The notes beneath the pieces are model-generated. The model was given only the letters and a program-made list of their open reading frames with translations. It was not told the origin of the DNA and searched no databases. 64,000 nucleotides of DNA. Origin: Chimonanthus salicifolius (Eukaryota > Streptophyta > Magnoliopsida > Laurales > Calycanthaceae). The stretch covers positions 44,338,314 to 44,402,313 of the forward strand of contig CM023536.1 of assembly GCA_013350335.1 (NCBI GenBank). Reading direction: 5' to 3'. Shown one piece after another: positions 45,053-58,039 of this stretch. The position numbers and the translations under genes are program-made. The first letter of the stretch is position 1. Each line of letters opens with the position of its first letter.

Positions 45053-46774
45053 ATGGAAGAATCTGGCGTTGAGAATGAAGTGCAGGCAAAAGGGTACTGG
45101 AGGTGGAGCAAGCAAGCTTTCTTCCCAGAAGAGTCCTTCCAGAACTGGCCTAAATACAAATCGGCCCTCTTCCATACATGCCCCCGCCTCAAGGACCGTC
45201 TCCTTGGCCGCTCCGACGAGTCCAACGAGCTTGACGTCCTCCGGAGGCAGAGTGTGAACGATATGAAACGCTGCCTCACTTGGTGGGACCTGATCTGGAT
45301 TGGATTCGCCGCAGTTGTCGGAACCGGCATCTTCGTCCTCACTGGCCAAGAAGCGCGCTACGTCGCTGGCCCTGCCATCGTCCTCTCCTATGCAATTTCC
45401 GGCTTCTCTGCTTTGCTCTCTGTCTTCTGTTATGCAGAATTTGCAGTAGAAATCCCTGCCTGCTGGCGGCTCCTTTTCTTACCTCAGGGTTGAATTGGGA
45501 GATTTCGTCGCATTCATAGCCGCTGGGAACATTCTCCTTGAGAGTTTAGTCGGCGCTGCCGGCCTCGCGAGGTCTTGGACGTCATACTTTGCTACCCTTT
45601 TGAACCGGGATCCTGATTCACTGCGAATTCGTGTGTCTAAGCTCGCAGAAGGATTCAATCTATTGGATCCGATTGCTGTCGTCGTACTCGTGACATGTTC
45701 GTCTGTTGCCATGGTTGGTACACGTTTAACGTCCTCCTTGAATTGGATTACATCTGTACTCAGTTCATTGGTTATATTGTTTGTGATTGTTGCGGGTTTC
45801 GCTCATGCTGATGCATCCAATTTGGTTCCTTTCTTCCCTTATGGAGCCAGAGGGGTGTTTGAAGCTGCTGCAGTTGTGTACTGGGCATACACTGGCTTCG
45901 ACATGATTGCAACCATGGCGGAAGAGACGAAGAATCCTCAGAGAGACATTCCAGTGGGTCTGATTGGATCAATGTCTGCTATCACTGTAGTGTACTGTTT
46001 GATGGCGCTGGCCCTGTGTATGATGCAGAAGTACACAGATTTGGATCCAAATGCAGCCTATTCAGTTGCATTTGCAAGTGTTGGGATGAAATGGGCAAAG
46101 ACACTGGTGGCACTTGGCGCGCTGAAGGGGATGACTACTGCATTGCTGGTGGGAGCTCTTGGTCAGGGACGGTACACAACTCAAATTGCTCGAGCCCATA
46201 TGATCCCCCCATATTTTGCACTTGTACATCCAAGTACAGGGACACCAATCAACGCAACTCTGCTGGTAACCTTTTGTAGTGCCTGCATTGCCTTGTTTTC
46301 CAGTTTGGATGTCTTAGCATCCGTATCATCGATCAGTACGCTCTTCATTTTCATGTTGATGGCAACTGCCTTACTTGTGAGGAGGTATTATGTGAAAGGC
46401 ATCACTCCTAAGTCAGACCACTTGAAGTTTTTAGTGTTCTTAGCTATGATTATTGGTTCTTCGATTGGTATGTCAGTTGTTTGGAGTTCAAAAACTGGGG
46501 GATGGATTGGGTATGCAATAACAGTTCCATTATGGTTTTCGGGGACACTGGCCATTGCAGTTTTCCTCCCTCAGCAGAGGACGCCCAAGGTTTGGGGAGT
46601 TCCTCTGGTTCCCTGGCTTCCTTCCTTGTCGATCACAATGAATCTCTTTCTCATGGGATCCCTTGGCTACCAAGCTTTATTAGGTTTGGGATCTGCACTG
46701 CAGTGATGCTGTTTTACTATGTATTCTTTGGTCTCCATGCCACTTTCGACATGGCCCATCAGCAAGACAAATAA
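45053..46774 (+). CDS. Cationic amino acid transporter (CAT), frame broken twice
   Basis: APC-superfamily permease moving arginine, lysine and related amino acids across a membrane. From ATG 45053 the frame gives a soluble N-terminus, the first membrane segment WWDLIWIGFAAVVGTGIF (residues about 77-94, with the GTG substrate-site motif), and FCYAEFAVEIP. An extra base near 45458-45461 then shifts the frame. The second frame carries AGGSFSYLRVELGDF, YTGFD (about 279), AEETKNPQRDIP (about 289-300) and the C-terminal CAT segment VPLVPWLPSLSI. A base missing from the T run at 46676-46678 moves the end, RFGICTAVMLFYYVFFGLHA, back to the original frame, stopping at 46772. Restored length would be about 573 residues, matching plant CATs of the CAT1/5/8 clade. 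No intron is visible, in line with the few introns of that clade. Apart from the two indels the reading is clean, so sequencing error or very recent loss are both possible. Confidence 0.93.
45458..45461 (+). other. Frame break 1 in CAT (one extra base)
   Basis: The text CCTGCCTGCTGGCGG reads I-P-A-C-W in the first frame. With one base fewer it would give the family-typical I-P-(A/V)-A-G-G. Conserved CAT sequence continues without interruption in the +1-shifted frame. Confidence 0.85.
46676..46678 (+). other. Frame break 2 in CAT (one missing T)
   Basis: GGCTACCAAGCTTTATTAGG has three T where four would give ...Y-Q-A-F-I-R-F-G. The deletion is in a homopolymer and restores the original frame, so the C-terminal membrane segment is in frame with the N-terminus. 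Confidence 0.85.
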
Positions 46775-49700
46775 GGAACACTGGAAATGCATGAAAGATG
46801 TCATTGACAGTATGTAATTTCAAGTAGTTTTGCTCAAGTATCTAACTTTGAATACATTATTCATGGTTACTCCCAATCCAGTATGCAATTGCAATGTATG
46901 AAATGCCATAATCTTTCAATTAGAATCGCCATCTCTTGTTCTGTACTTCCAATGTAAGTGAACAATTGATGTTTTGCTTTAGAGAAGAAGCACAGTAGCA
47001 GCCCCCTTACTTCATCTATGAATTTAGTGTTCAAAATTATGTTGTTGGGGACGTTGGACCACTTGCCACCTCAGGAACAGAGAATTTTTTTTCTGTGTTC
47101 CCAAAATGTTGAGGGGCCAGCCATAATTCGCACAATACTCGGATGCATCTTTATCCTTCTAAATCTGCGTATTAATCCTGATTCCGAATGCAGTATTGAA
47201 ACTAACCCTGTGATGCACCTCAGTTGAGTGGTCAAAGCAGACAAGTTACATATGAAATAGACATAGAACTTCCACATTTTAATTAATTCTATATTTCTAT
47301 TATAATGGGTGTATTACTGTTCTATCACCTGCGACAGGCAGCCGATAAACTGATGAAGATGGTCAGCCGAATGGCCCTGCCCTATTTAAGTATGTTATTC
47401 TTGATCTTGACACGAACTCGCTCAAAATCCTTATTAAGTCCAGAATTTAAACTTGAAAGAATTTTGCTATAGAATGATCATACTCTATTCACTGTGATCC
47501 AATAATTTTGGGCCATTATAGTTGGTATTTTAGGCAAACCCTAGATAAAGGGACAAAGGGTCTGATGGCGATGGTGTTGATAATCCAATCTTAGGTTTTT
47601 TCTTAGATAATAACCAACTGATACCTTCACCTCATTCTGTGACCAAACCATGGAGGGCTTAGTTTCTAATGAGGAACAATTGGAAATTTAGGTAACTTGC
47701 TTAGAACATTCTTTATCACTTGCAAGTCGTAAATTGGCAATTCAACTTCTCTTTGGAATTTCTATTTAATCAACCACATGCACTAGGAGCTTGTTTTTTT
47801 TTTTTTTTCTTGAAGACCAATGTGTCCAGGCCTCTTAGAGCACCTGACTAATCCTTGGGGCATGTGCAAACCTCCCTATCCACACACACTGGGTAACACT
47901 ATGGGGAGGCCCTTTTCTTGAATCAGGATCTTTTGGCTCAACTTTATCCAACAACATCGAGCTCAATCTTCCCCATTTTTCACCTTGAATTTGTCAAAGT
48001 GGAATTTCTTTGTTTTTGTGGAGGATTAGATCCAGTAATGAGGTGTTACCTTAGGTAGTTCAGCCGACCTAGAATGGGCACAGCAGGCGGCATTTTATCC
48101 GGGAGGGATGTGTAGAGCCATGATTAGTTCTGTATAATAAACTCCTTTGATTTACCCCAACCAGAGACTGTTTGGGGCAAATTTTATCACTCATATTGTT
48201 TTCTAAAACCAGAAAAATCAGTAGGAACCTTTGTCATGTAAATAAAACAACCAGAAACACACTAGAGAGTAAAGACATTATTGATGCTTATCATTAGGAT
48301 TTTAACTCATTATATCAGGATTGAAATTGACTATTATAAGTGTACTAAAATATCTAAAATCAATATTTCATTGGCCTCTGGCATTACATATAATGAATGA
48401 GCAATATAGAGTTGTCAAACTAAGATGGATGAAAGATGAGAGGAACTGATACACAAAAGTATAAATGGGAAAAAAATTGTAGTTAGTAGTAACACACATG
48501 CAAGGAAGTGGAAGCAATATACATAGGAATTTGCAGGGAAATCAGGTTTCCTTGTAACCACCATCCATTAACGATGATGACCATCGCAAATACGGGTGGC
48601 ACATAGCCTACATGAAGAATATCCACCACGAGTCAGTTAAAAATCAAAAGCTCTTTCAAAAATAAGTATAGATGAATTGAGAAGCGATCAATATTTTAGA
48701 ACTCTAGATGAGCTCTCATTGTTATAGATGAATTGAGAAGAGATCAATATTTTTTCCTCAAAATCAATGTTTCATTGTTATGGAGCTCTAGCTTAGTTGT
48801 TTAATAAAGGACAAAGTCAAAACTACAGTCATTGAAGTACTAGCATTGGGTTGCAGGTGTTTGCATTTGGCTTTGAGAATAAGCATGTATATGTATCGAA
48901 GATTAAAACCAAAATTGCTTTTGCCGCATTTTGTTTCAAGAAGAGCATGAATAAGTGATGAGATCCCAGTGGGCGAATAATCTGAAGGATCGGAGAATCT
49001 TGCATGACATTGCAAAATATACAGGAAAGAAGGTCCTTCATGTACAAAAATCTTTTCCTTTTGATACTTTAGTAGTCTATTTTGTTTGAGGAAACATTCT
49101 GTTATGTTTCTGTTATGTAACTTGTCTCTACATAGATATTCCTTCTTGTGTTTCATTATAAAAATAAGTCATTTTTTCAATGAAATGTTCTGGAGTGTGG
49201 TGTAAACATGATTAACACCAGTGAATTTTTCCGTTTTCTTCTATATGACTATGATGATTGTAATTTCTAATTCCTCTCCCAGTTACCATTAACTTCCTTG
49301 TATTTTTAAAAGCAAGAACTTGATGGTTCCATTCATATAATCAAGTAATTTAACTTGAGGCAGAGAATTATTCTCCCATGATGTTGAAGCCAAAAAATTC
49401 AACTTATGGCATTGTATTGTATGAAACAAAAAGGATGAATATAGAACTTCAATTTGCAGTACACTCAACAAACGTCAACATGAGAACCTAGTTAGCATTT
49501 TAGCTATCATGGTCATTTAGTGATGGCATCTATTTTGTATCCCTAGCTTCCAATTATGAAGTGAACTGATCCTTAACTGCTTTTCTTATGTGAGGTCATG
49601 GTATGTGGAAGTAGAAATGAATATGAATGAGAAGAATTAAGGACCTAATTGTTTCCAGTTCTGCAATTAGTGGTCACTAGTCCTTTACATAATTTCCATG

Positions 49701-51483
49701 CAGTCTGAATCAGATTCAGTTGCTACAAAATCTCACATCCCACCCAAGTGACTGCAGCAAGTTGGGATGGTTCAGTAAGCTACAGACATGGACATCAGAA
49801 CATCACAACAATCCCCATGGAAAGGCCGGAACTGAAACGTGCTTCCCTTGCCACAATTCGTATCATTAGGCACGGCATGGATACTAACTCATCTTGTTTA
49901 TCCATCTCCATGATAGCTCATCAAGGTGTGTATGTAGCTCAAATGATAACAAAGCACAATAACTAGAACACCGTGTTACCTAAGTAGGCAAGCCTTTTCT
50001 TCTTTTCCTTTACTAGGAAGTGTGCTCGAGTGTCAACCATCTGCTCTGTGAACATATTTCCTTAATCCCCATAGTTCTTACTCTACCAGTATGGTAGTCA
50101 TTTCACATGGACTTGATTCATCCTTTTCCTGTTTTTGGCAGATATTTATTTTGGGAGTTATTATCAACCCAAATGACGTGATGTTCACAAGAGTATAGTG
50201 CAAGGTGATAGTGTTCATTAGCATTGTGAAGTTTCATAGTTGTAGCTGCGAGGGTGCTGCAATGGTGCTAAAGGAGAAGAAAGAGACAAACTGATACTGG
50301 ATACCTGACCTTTTAGGTACACTTCAGTGGCTTCTCAGAGAAATAACAGGTTATATTCTAAGTCTACTAATATGCATGGGCAAATGCTTACAATAAAGGG
50401 GAAGAATACAACAGCAGAGGCAAACAAAAGTCAATTCTATTTCAATGTAGATAACTTATAAGAGAATGAATATAAGGAGAGATAAGTACATAGTGACATA
50501 CCCTATTCACTTAACCTCTCAAACACTTCGCTCCCATACTGATTAAAGTGAAATCTCAAACTCTTAAAAGATTGAATAGCCAATATTGAGTACAAGTCTT
50601 TATTCATAGATCCTCAGAGAAATACGAAGCCTTTACAGTAGCGTAAGATCTATCGGCATGTTGCAGACACACTCGAAATTTTGATAAATGCCATAGAAGC
50701 AAATTGTTTGAGCTCTTATTGGTTAATAAACTGTCTAAATAACAAATTTCTCCACAGAACTTTATCAAATCTTTAGAACCCTTGAACAGTAATTAGTAGT
50801 AGTACCAAATTCACATGGCAGCTACCCTGTGTATTTCCGATAGTTGGAAGAAGATTTTTTTGTGTAATCCTTCTGGAAACTATCCATGTTTGAGAAAATC
50901 CCATTGAATCACTGTCATTTTGCTACATATCGGAGCTCTTGAGAAAATTCTTCACAAATTTCGCTAAGTATCAGGCATCAATTTCTCCTAGAATCCTCCA
51001 AGTATAACTCTTGAACTGTGTACTCAAATTGTTTGAAGGAATCACCTCGAACTCCCAAGTCTTCAACGAACATCTCTTTCTTTTGAGGTACCCTGAAGCT
51101 TGCCTCCAAAGACATCAGGCTTTACTCGTATCCATAAAAGCCCCATATAAAGTATAGTTGTAGAGCAATTTCGAGGCAACACCTAGATGCCTCAAATGTA
51201 AAATGCCACAACCATGAATTTGGAAACACTCGAGATCATATAAAGGAGATTTAATCATTTACGTTATTCATCTTTGTCTCGAGAGAAAGCCAATGCATGA
51301 TTTGAAAAAGAAAGTTTTCCTAGAAATCCTTTAAATCCATGACATTTTTTTGGTGAAAACTTCCTTAAAAATCCATAAAAAATGTTAGAATCAAGCAATC
51401 CTTTCAGAGAATGTGATACTTCAAACACATTGTGCCCATAGACTGTGAAACAAGATGGAAACATATATCTAGGGAGCTAATCT
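46775..51483. other. Spacer downstream of CAT, no gene seen
   Basis: Over 4.7 kb there is no recognisable protein domain, RNA gene or bounded repeat on either strand. The longest frame (122 codons, minus strand at 48788-49156) has no similarity I can name. A run of 18 T lies near 47795-47813. The CAT 3-prime untranslated region must lie in the first few hundred bases, but no single polyadenylation signal stands out. Confidence 0.5.
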
Positions 51484-51801
51484 TGTTAGAAATTAAAATG
51501 CAAATCACACAATCAATCAAACCATATAACACATAGAATTTTACGTGGTTCGACAATACTGCTTACGTCCACGGAACGTGATGATTTCACTAAGAACAAG
51601 ATCTGGATAGGTTATAAGGATTACAAACCAACCCTACCCATTTTTTCCTCTCGGTCTCTCTTTCTCTACATTCACAGCTCAAAGGAAACCCTAAGGGTAA
51701 GAGACATTATATATTGTTGGCCTTAACATAGACTGGGCCTAGTGGGCCTAGGCCAAACAGAAAGTCCAAGTCCATAATGACTTTGAGTCATAAACCCAAC
51801 A
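51484..51801 (-). repeat. LTR-e (3-prime LTR, 318 bp)
   Basis: In plus orientation it starts TGTTAGAAATTAAAATGC and ends CATAAACCCAACA. The adjoining AACCCCACCTTGGCGAAAA is, on the minus strand, the purine tract. Landmarks TTTTACGTGGTTCGACAA and CTTACGTCCACGGAACG are those of the LTR family seen at 31.8-39.4 kb. Confidence 0.8.
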
Positions 51802-52120
51802 AACCCCACCTTGGCGAAAAATGTTTGACCCTTTGGAGAATGTTGTCCTGTGTTAATTACACCTCCACTTGTTGTTCTTCACCCACAGTTCCGCATCTTG
51901 TGTAAGATGCCCATCCCCACGCCCTGGGATTATCCACCAATCTTCAGTAAGACTGATCAACCCAACCGGGCTCCACCTCAAGCTTGACCACAGAGGTTTT
52001 TGTGTTCTTCTTGACTCTGTTCCAACTGGAGTTGTTCCCTCTTAATCGCATTCTGGATTGAAGAGGAGTTCTAGGCTGACCTGCTCTCTTCTCTGCCGAG
52101 ATCTGCGACTGTTCAAGTGC

Positions 52121-52322
52121 CTTAGCCTACTCTTTATCTGGAGTAGATCTGCTTAGGCATGCACCTGCCAGAAAATCCTTCTGCTGATGGCAGGATATCA
52201 GATCTACATTGCTCCCCTTGCCTTAGTTTACTCTTTGTCTGGAGTAGATCTGCTTTGGCATGCACCTGCTTGAAACGCTTCTGCTGATTGCAGGATATCA
52301 GATCTGCACTGCTCTCCTTGTG
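52121..52322. repeat. Tandem duplication, 101 bp x 2
   Basis: Copies 52121-52221 and 52222-52322 share CTGGAGTAGATCTGCTT, GGCATGCACCTGC, CTTCTGCTGAT and GCAGGATATCAGATCT. They lie in the interior of the non-autonomous element. Confidence 0.85.
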
Positions 52323-53107
52323 TCGATGTAGATTTGCAGATTGGAGAACAGAACCCTGCAACTCGAGCTTGCTGCTCTTCCTCTATTCCGCCCCTGCAAC
52401 GCTTGGCTTACTCACCCTTCCTCGGTTCAGATCTGGGCTGATGCAGGGACTGCATAAAAAATGGACGGCTAGGCTGCTCTGGTTTTAAAACCAATATGCA
52501 GCCTGATAACTGCTCACCGCCACCCAACCTGCCAATTTGGGTTGTGTCTCAAAGCCCCAACATGGGTTATTTCTTCCTTATGCAAATCTGCAGCGTTTTT
52601 ACTGATTGTTGCTTGCTTCTGCTTCTCACGTTGTTTCTCGATGGTGTGCCAAAACCGAACAGAGAAAAGGTGTTTTCAGATCTGCAAGATCAGATGTTGT
52701 TTTCAAAAACTGGAAATCCCTCTCATCACCGAACAACGTTGGATCTGGGCTATGTTCTCAGATTGGAGAACACCTATCCTAATGCAGCGATGAGTTTCAT
52801 GCGATTGTCTTTTTAAAAAAAAACACTTTTATGCTGCCAATCTGACATGGCTTTTCTGCCTCTGCAGGCTGCCTGAATGGATCTGGGCTGACCCCTTTTG
52901 CTGATCCCTTTGCATGCACCGATCTTGCAGTTTGGTGTGTCCGCCGACGCCTGTTCACTTGAATGGGATCTTTGTTGAACACGATTTGCTCTCGGTACTG
53001 TCCGCTGATGTGGGACTGAACTGATGGAGTTGTTGCCTGCTCGCGATCTGATGATGCCACTGACACGTGCTCGAGCTCGAACCCGAACCTGCTCAGATGT
53101 TGATGAC

Positions 53108-54317
53108 TGACGCAGGACAAGACAAAGGGTAACCCTAAATGTCTAAATATGATTATGATGTAACAAGAAACCAATGTAAAGTAACATATGAGGCTAAAAT
53201 TAAAAGTAAATGAATAATTGCAATTAACAATATAAATAAGCCACAAATAATCACAGAAATTCTTGAAGTTCAATATAAGCAAGCATATCGCAATCCAGAT
53301 CAAGTTACTACTCAGAATATAAGGCCCTCAAAATAAAGAAACTTATCAGATCTCACAAACACTTAGATCTATCATCAAATAAGGCTAAGTTTGGTTATTT
53401 AGTCTTAAATTTATGATAAAATCTGGATATGACAGTGTTAAGAAGGATTAATGGGGTTAAGAAAGGGCTGGATTTATGGGACAGCACTAAGAAAAAGGGA
53501 AGGACATGTAGAAAAGGCTAAGATAAGGAGTGTATGAAGGTTTTGGACATGTAGTAAGGATTGTGTGAGGCTTGAGAAGGATGAGCTGCAGTAGGGAAGG
53601 CTATATGAGAGGGTCGACAAGCTAAGGTAAGATCTGGAAACACAGGACAAGTGTATTGGAGGGTTAAAAAGAGCTAAGGAAAGCGTGACAGTCGCAGTTT
53701 AGGGGTTGCATGGGCTGTCGGTAGTGAAAGGAAAGGTCTAAAGAGGCTTGTGGTGGATGTAGAGGCTTTGGGAAGAAGAAACGAAGGTTGCTATAGGGAG
53801 TTTGGGTTTGGGCGAAAACCCAGATAGGGTTAGAAGAGGGAAACTAAACCAATAAAGGGATTTGGGGATGGGGGTGAAAGTAATGGCTGGGTTTTAGGAC
53901 AATGGCAAAGGCAATGGGTCTTAGGGTGTTCACGGCAGGTAAGGGAAGAAATAAAAAAAAAAAAAGGAAGAAGAAGAGAGAAGAAAAGAGAAGAAGATGC
54001 TAGTACTTGGAAGAGGGAAGAAGGAGGAAGGCTTCACGCCTTTCGGTTTCTCACCACAATCGCATATAGCAGCAAAATTTTTTTCTTTATTTCATCGTGT
54101 CTCCAATACAATGAGAGGGTAGCTTATATAAGCTTACAAAAGACTAATGACGAAAGTGCCCTTACATAAAAAGGAAACTAACTAAAATAAACTCAAACAA
54201 AGCAAGGAAAACTTCTAAACATAAACTAACTAAAACAAAATTTACCAAACTACCCTTATTTAAAATAAAAAAAAAAACAAAAAATAGGAAAGGGGATGCA
54301 GGGAATACACCGCATCA
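53108..54317 (-). repeat. 3-prime LTR of gypsy element
   Basis: 1210 bp, colinear with 59321-60556. It includes GAAACCGAAAGGCGTGAAGCC and a leader read on the minus strand, and an A-rich/AAAAAAACAAAAAATAGG stretch near its start. Numerous substitutions separate the two LTRs, indicating an old insertion. Confidence 0.9.
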
Positions 54318-54330
54318 ATCCCCCAATCTG
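54318..54330 (-). other. Polypurine tract of gypsy element
   Basis: On the minus strand CAGATTGGGGGAT directly precedes the TGATGCGG start of the 3-prime LTR. The position and the G run fit the plus-strand primer. Confidence 0.7.
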
Positions 54331-54572
54331 AGAAAAACTCGACCTCAAGTTCAAACAGATAAGAAGACACAAATCTTCCCACGCACGGGTCTTCCCAGTG
54401 TAGGGTCTTCATAGTGCAAAACACGCGCACGTGAGGTATTCAATGTCATACAGTTAGGTCATTATCAAGCCATAATGATGGAGCTAGAGCGGCTTTCTTC
54501 CGTCGTCGCTGATAGCCTCCGGCATGTGTAGAAACCACTTCCTCATCCAGAATAGATTTTATCTCATCTCTC

Positions 54573-55655
54573 TTAGGTGACAAGGAAAGTAAAGTAGGTA
54601 AAGGCTGGTAGGTTTATGCCATCGGTCATGAAGTGGGTCAGGTAGGCCAGTAGATGGTTAAGGGAATGATGTGATGATGGGCTTACAGGTGTAGTTGTTA
54701 GGCTTTGGAAAGGGGCTAAACCTTCCACATTGAAAGTATGACTAATACCCATATCTGATGGAAGATCTAAAATGTATGCATTGAATCCAACTCGCCTCAA
54801 AATTTTGAAAGGCCCTGCACTACAGGAATGTAACTTTTTCACAGTCCCTTGTGGGAACCGTTAAGGTCTTATGCGGATCATTACATAATCACCCACATTA
54901 AACTCTTTAAATCTACGATGAGTATCTGCAGTAGACTTATACACTTCATTGCTCATATTAATTATTCTTTTAATTTCAGCATGCAATTCATGTATGCGAT
55001 GTGCAAATGATGATGCAGACTCAGATGTCCTATGTGACATAGACATGGGAATGAGATCTATAAGCTTCCTAGGCTTATAACCATGCATGACTTCCAATGG
55101 ACTCATACCTATAGATCTATTGACCGAACTATTATACGTGAACTTAGCAATCGATAGAACAACATCCCACGTTCACGTATGCTCTTCAACCAGATAATGC
55201 AACAGATTTCCTAGGCTACGATTAACTACCTCAGTGTGACCATCAGTCTGAGGACGATACGCAGACGAAAATTGTAACCTATTACCCATAATGTGTCATA
55301 GGGTTTTCCAAAAGTAACTCATGAACCTGACACCCATATCTGACACAATCGTCTTTGGTAACCCATGGAGTCTCACTACTTTTCCGACAAAAATCTTGGC
55401 AATGTTAGAAGCATCAGAGGTTTTAAAACACGGAAGGAAATGAGTTATTTTAGAAACAGTCCACAACCACCAAAATGGAATCGTATTTCTTAATGGTCTT
55501 CGGAAGTTCTAGTACCAAGTCCATACTGATATCCTGCTAAGGAGAATGGGGAACTGGCAAAGGTGTATACAATCCTTTATTCTGTTTCCTTTGTTTTGCC
55601 GATTGACAAGTTCGAATTGTCCAGTAATTTTAGCCACATCTCTCTTGAGACTAGG
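54573..55655 (-). pseudogene. gypsy integrase core and C-terminus (broken)
   Basis: Minus strand. The first catalytic Asp is in ILVVVDCF near 55465, followed by a stop. The second is in [13 protein letters not shown] near 55350, and the Glu in TDGHTEVVNRSL near 55230. Conserved TYNSSVNRSIGMSPLEVM-type text follows near 55110. The C-terminal domain keeps the GPY/F pattern (GPFKILRRVGFNAY, near 54800). All three DDE residues are visible, but stops occur at several points and the reading changes frame near 54850. Integrase would have joined element DNA to the host chromosome. Confidence 0.88.
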
Positions 55656-56440
55656 CTAATAAAATATATCTTCAACCAAAGCAATCATCTTGTCTCTCCC
55701 AAAATGTACGGGCATACCTCCGGCATGTAACTCCCAAACAAGAAAATCACGCAGGGAAGTTCGGGGAATGCAGAGTTTACTCACTTTAAATAATAAGTTA
55801 TCCACCATTATAAACTCTTTATTACCCATCTCTTGGTCACTCAAGAGTGAAGCATACAACTCCCCAAAATCCAGGCATGTGAGATATTCATCCTTCAGCT
55901 GCTCAAACCCAGTCACCTCTACACTCATGGAGTCTATTAGTGCAACCCCACGGCTCAATGCATCGCCTGGCTTGTTCTCAACACCGGCCTTGTGCTTCAA
56001 TACAAAAGTATATTCCTGAAGAAGTTGAACCCACTTGGCATGTCTTAAGTTTAACTTCTTCTGGGAATTGAGGTATCTCAAGGCCTCATGGTCCGAGAAC
56101 AAAACGAATTCGTGAGGCAAAATGTAATGTCTCCAATGAGGAAGTGCTTACACAACCGCATAGAACTGTTTGTCATAAGTGGAATATCGTTGTTTGGCTT
56201 CATTCAACTTCTCACTAAAGTAAACGATAGGATGTTCTTTCTGACTTAGGACTCCACATATACCACTGCCAGACGCACCACACACAACTTCAAAGACTTT
56301 GGAGAAGTCTCGTAGTAGCATGACAGGAGCTTCGACCATACGAGTCTTGATCTCTTGGAAAGTTCTCGAGGTTCTTTTAGTCCATTGGAACTCCCCTTTC
56401 TTAATGCAATCCTTGATAAGAGCCATGATGGAACTAAATC
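55656..56440 (-). pseudogene. gypsy RNase H and integrase zinc-finger region (broken)
   Basis: Minus strand. 56426-56148 reads VVCGASGSGICGVLSQ and YFSEKLNEAKQRYSTYDKQF, the start of the retroelement RNase H, with the first acidic residue of the usual D-A-S replaced (C-G-A-S). After a stop near 56150 it continues FVLFSDHEALRYLNSQ and KHKAGVENKPGDALSRG (the conserved N-x-x-D-A-L-S-R end of the RNase H/connection). HAGGMPVHFGRDK (near 55700) is the His part of the integrase HHCC zinc finger. Confidence 0.88.
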
Positions 56441-57350
56441 CTTGGATAAACTATTTATAGAAGGTAGCTAAGCCGTGAAAGCTTCGCACCTAATGTATAT
56501 TCCGCGGTTCAGGCCAACTTACTATGGCCTTGATCATTTCGTAGTCTGCTGACATACCTTCAGATGAAACTACAAACCCTAAGAAGATAACCCTATTAGA
56601 CATGAATGTGCACTTCTTTAGGTTTTCATATAACTATTCAGTTCGAAGGACCTCACAGACTAACCTCAGATGTTGCAAATGTTGTTCCTGTGAGGTACTA
56701 TAGATAAGAATGTCATCAAAATATACTACCAAGAACTTACCCATAAAGGGTCTCAACACTTAAGTCATCACCCGCATAAACGTACTGGGAGCATTGATCA
56801 AACCAAAAGGCATAACCATCTACTCTTACAGACCATCATTCATCTTGAAGGTTGTCTTCCATTCATCTCCTAGTCTAATGCGAATTTGATGATATCCACT
56901 CATGAGGTCAATTTTTGAAAAGATAGTAGCATGAGCCATCATGTCAAACATGTCATTGAGACGTGGGATTGGAAATATATATTTGACAGTGATCTTATTA
57001 ATAGCCTTCTATCCACACACATGTGCCAGGTGCCGTCTTTTTTGGGTGTCAAGAGGGCTGGCACAGCGCACAGACTCAAACTCTCCCTGATGAATCCTTT
57101 TTATAGGAGCTCATCAACTTGACACTTCAACTCTTAATACTCCTTAGGGTTCATCCTATAATGAGGTAGGTTTGGCAAAGTCGCCCCAGGGACAAGATCA
57201 ATGGCATGTTGTATGTCCCTCATGGGAGGTAGTTCATTCGGTAAATCAGATGGGAATATATCCTGAAATTCCTTAAAGACGGGAACTACAACATCTGGCA
57301 ACTCAATACCAACCTCCGGGGAGGTTTCTCTTGACACTAGGGCAAACACA
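56441..57350 (-). pseudogene. gypsy reverse transcriptase (broken)
   Basis: Minus strand. It starts [14 protein letters not shown] and YRMNPKEY (57349-57134), then after stops gives [18 protein letters not shown] (near 56890), MPFGLINAPSTFMR (near 56800) and the catalytic YFDDILIYS (about 56706-56732). The Y-x-D-D box is therefore intact, while several stops (for example after the PKEY text and within the palm) disable the enzyme. Order and spacing to RNase H are normal for Ty3/gypsy. Confidence 0.9.
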
Positions 57351-57610
57351 ACCGAAGTTTCACTAGTCTCTTTTTCAAATTCTTTAGCAGCAATGATATG
57401 TAAAAACTTGGACTGGGCCCTTGATGGGGCATTCAGTTCGTCCCTCTTTGTGTCATCCTGTTTTGAGCGAGGGGCCTGAGCTGCATAGGGAGGAGTTTGA
57501 TCTTCCTACCATTATTTCAAAGCTACACGTGTTCGCTTGATCGAACAGTGTTACATCATGGTCAAACAACCAAGGACGGCTTAGAATAACGTGTCATACG
57601 CCCATAGGGA

Positions 57611-57830
57611 TCACATCACACCACAGAGTGTCCTGATAGATGAGGATTTGAAGGGTACGGGGCACCGTTTAGTGACGGAAGTTGAAGTGTCATTGACCCA
57701 CACAACTTTATTTGGATTAGGATGAGGCTCAAGCTTCAAATCCAATCGAGCAACCGTGCTGGTGGATACGACATGTGTATAACTTTTACTATCCACAATC
57801 AATTTGCAGGATTTTCCACCGCACTTGATG
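57611..57830 (-). pseudogene. gypsy aspartic protease (broken)
   Basis: Minus strand, CGGKSCKLIVDSKSYTHVVS then VARLDLKLEPHPNP and VVWVND. This aligns with the C-K-x-I-I-D-G-G-S-x-x-N-V-V-S pattern of plant gypsy proteases. Here the active-site triplet D-(S/T/G)-G is D-S-K, so the copy lacks the catalytic glycine. It lies between the gag zinc knuckle and the reverse transcriptase as expected. Confidence 0.75.
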
Positions 57831-58039
57831 TAAGTGTGGAAACTGGCTATGCGCTTTCAATCTTGTGAGGGTTGAGATCGAACAAAGGCACATCTAACCA
57901 CTATAAGAAAGTCTTCATCGATCTTTTCATCACTCAAAAGATATTCTCCCTGAAATTGAGCTTTTATGCCATCTTCATGGGCAATCTCTTCAATGGGTGG
58001 TTCTCACAACAAAAGGGTTCTTTCCTGGTATCCTAGTCT

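Noticed and set aside
44861..45349. 162-codon open frame on the minus strand
   Set aside because: It overlaps the start of the CAT gene in antisense. The plus strand has the conserved transporter reading, so this is a shadow frame.
48788..49156. 122-codon minus-strand frame downstream of CAT
   Set aside because: No recognisable motif and no supporting second frame or splice structure; likely chance in AT-rich spacer.
52797..53303. 168-codon open frame on the minus strand
   Set aside because: It crosses the boundary between the gypsy LTR and the element it inserted into; composition-driven, no domain.
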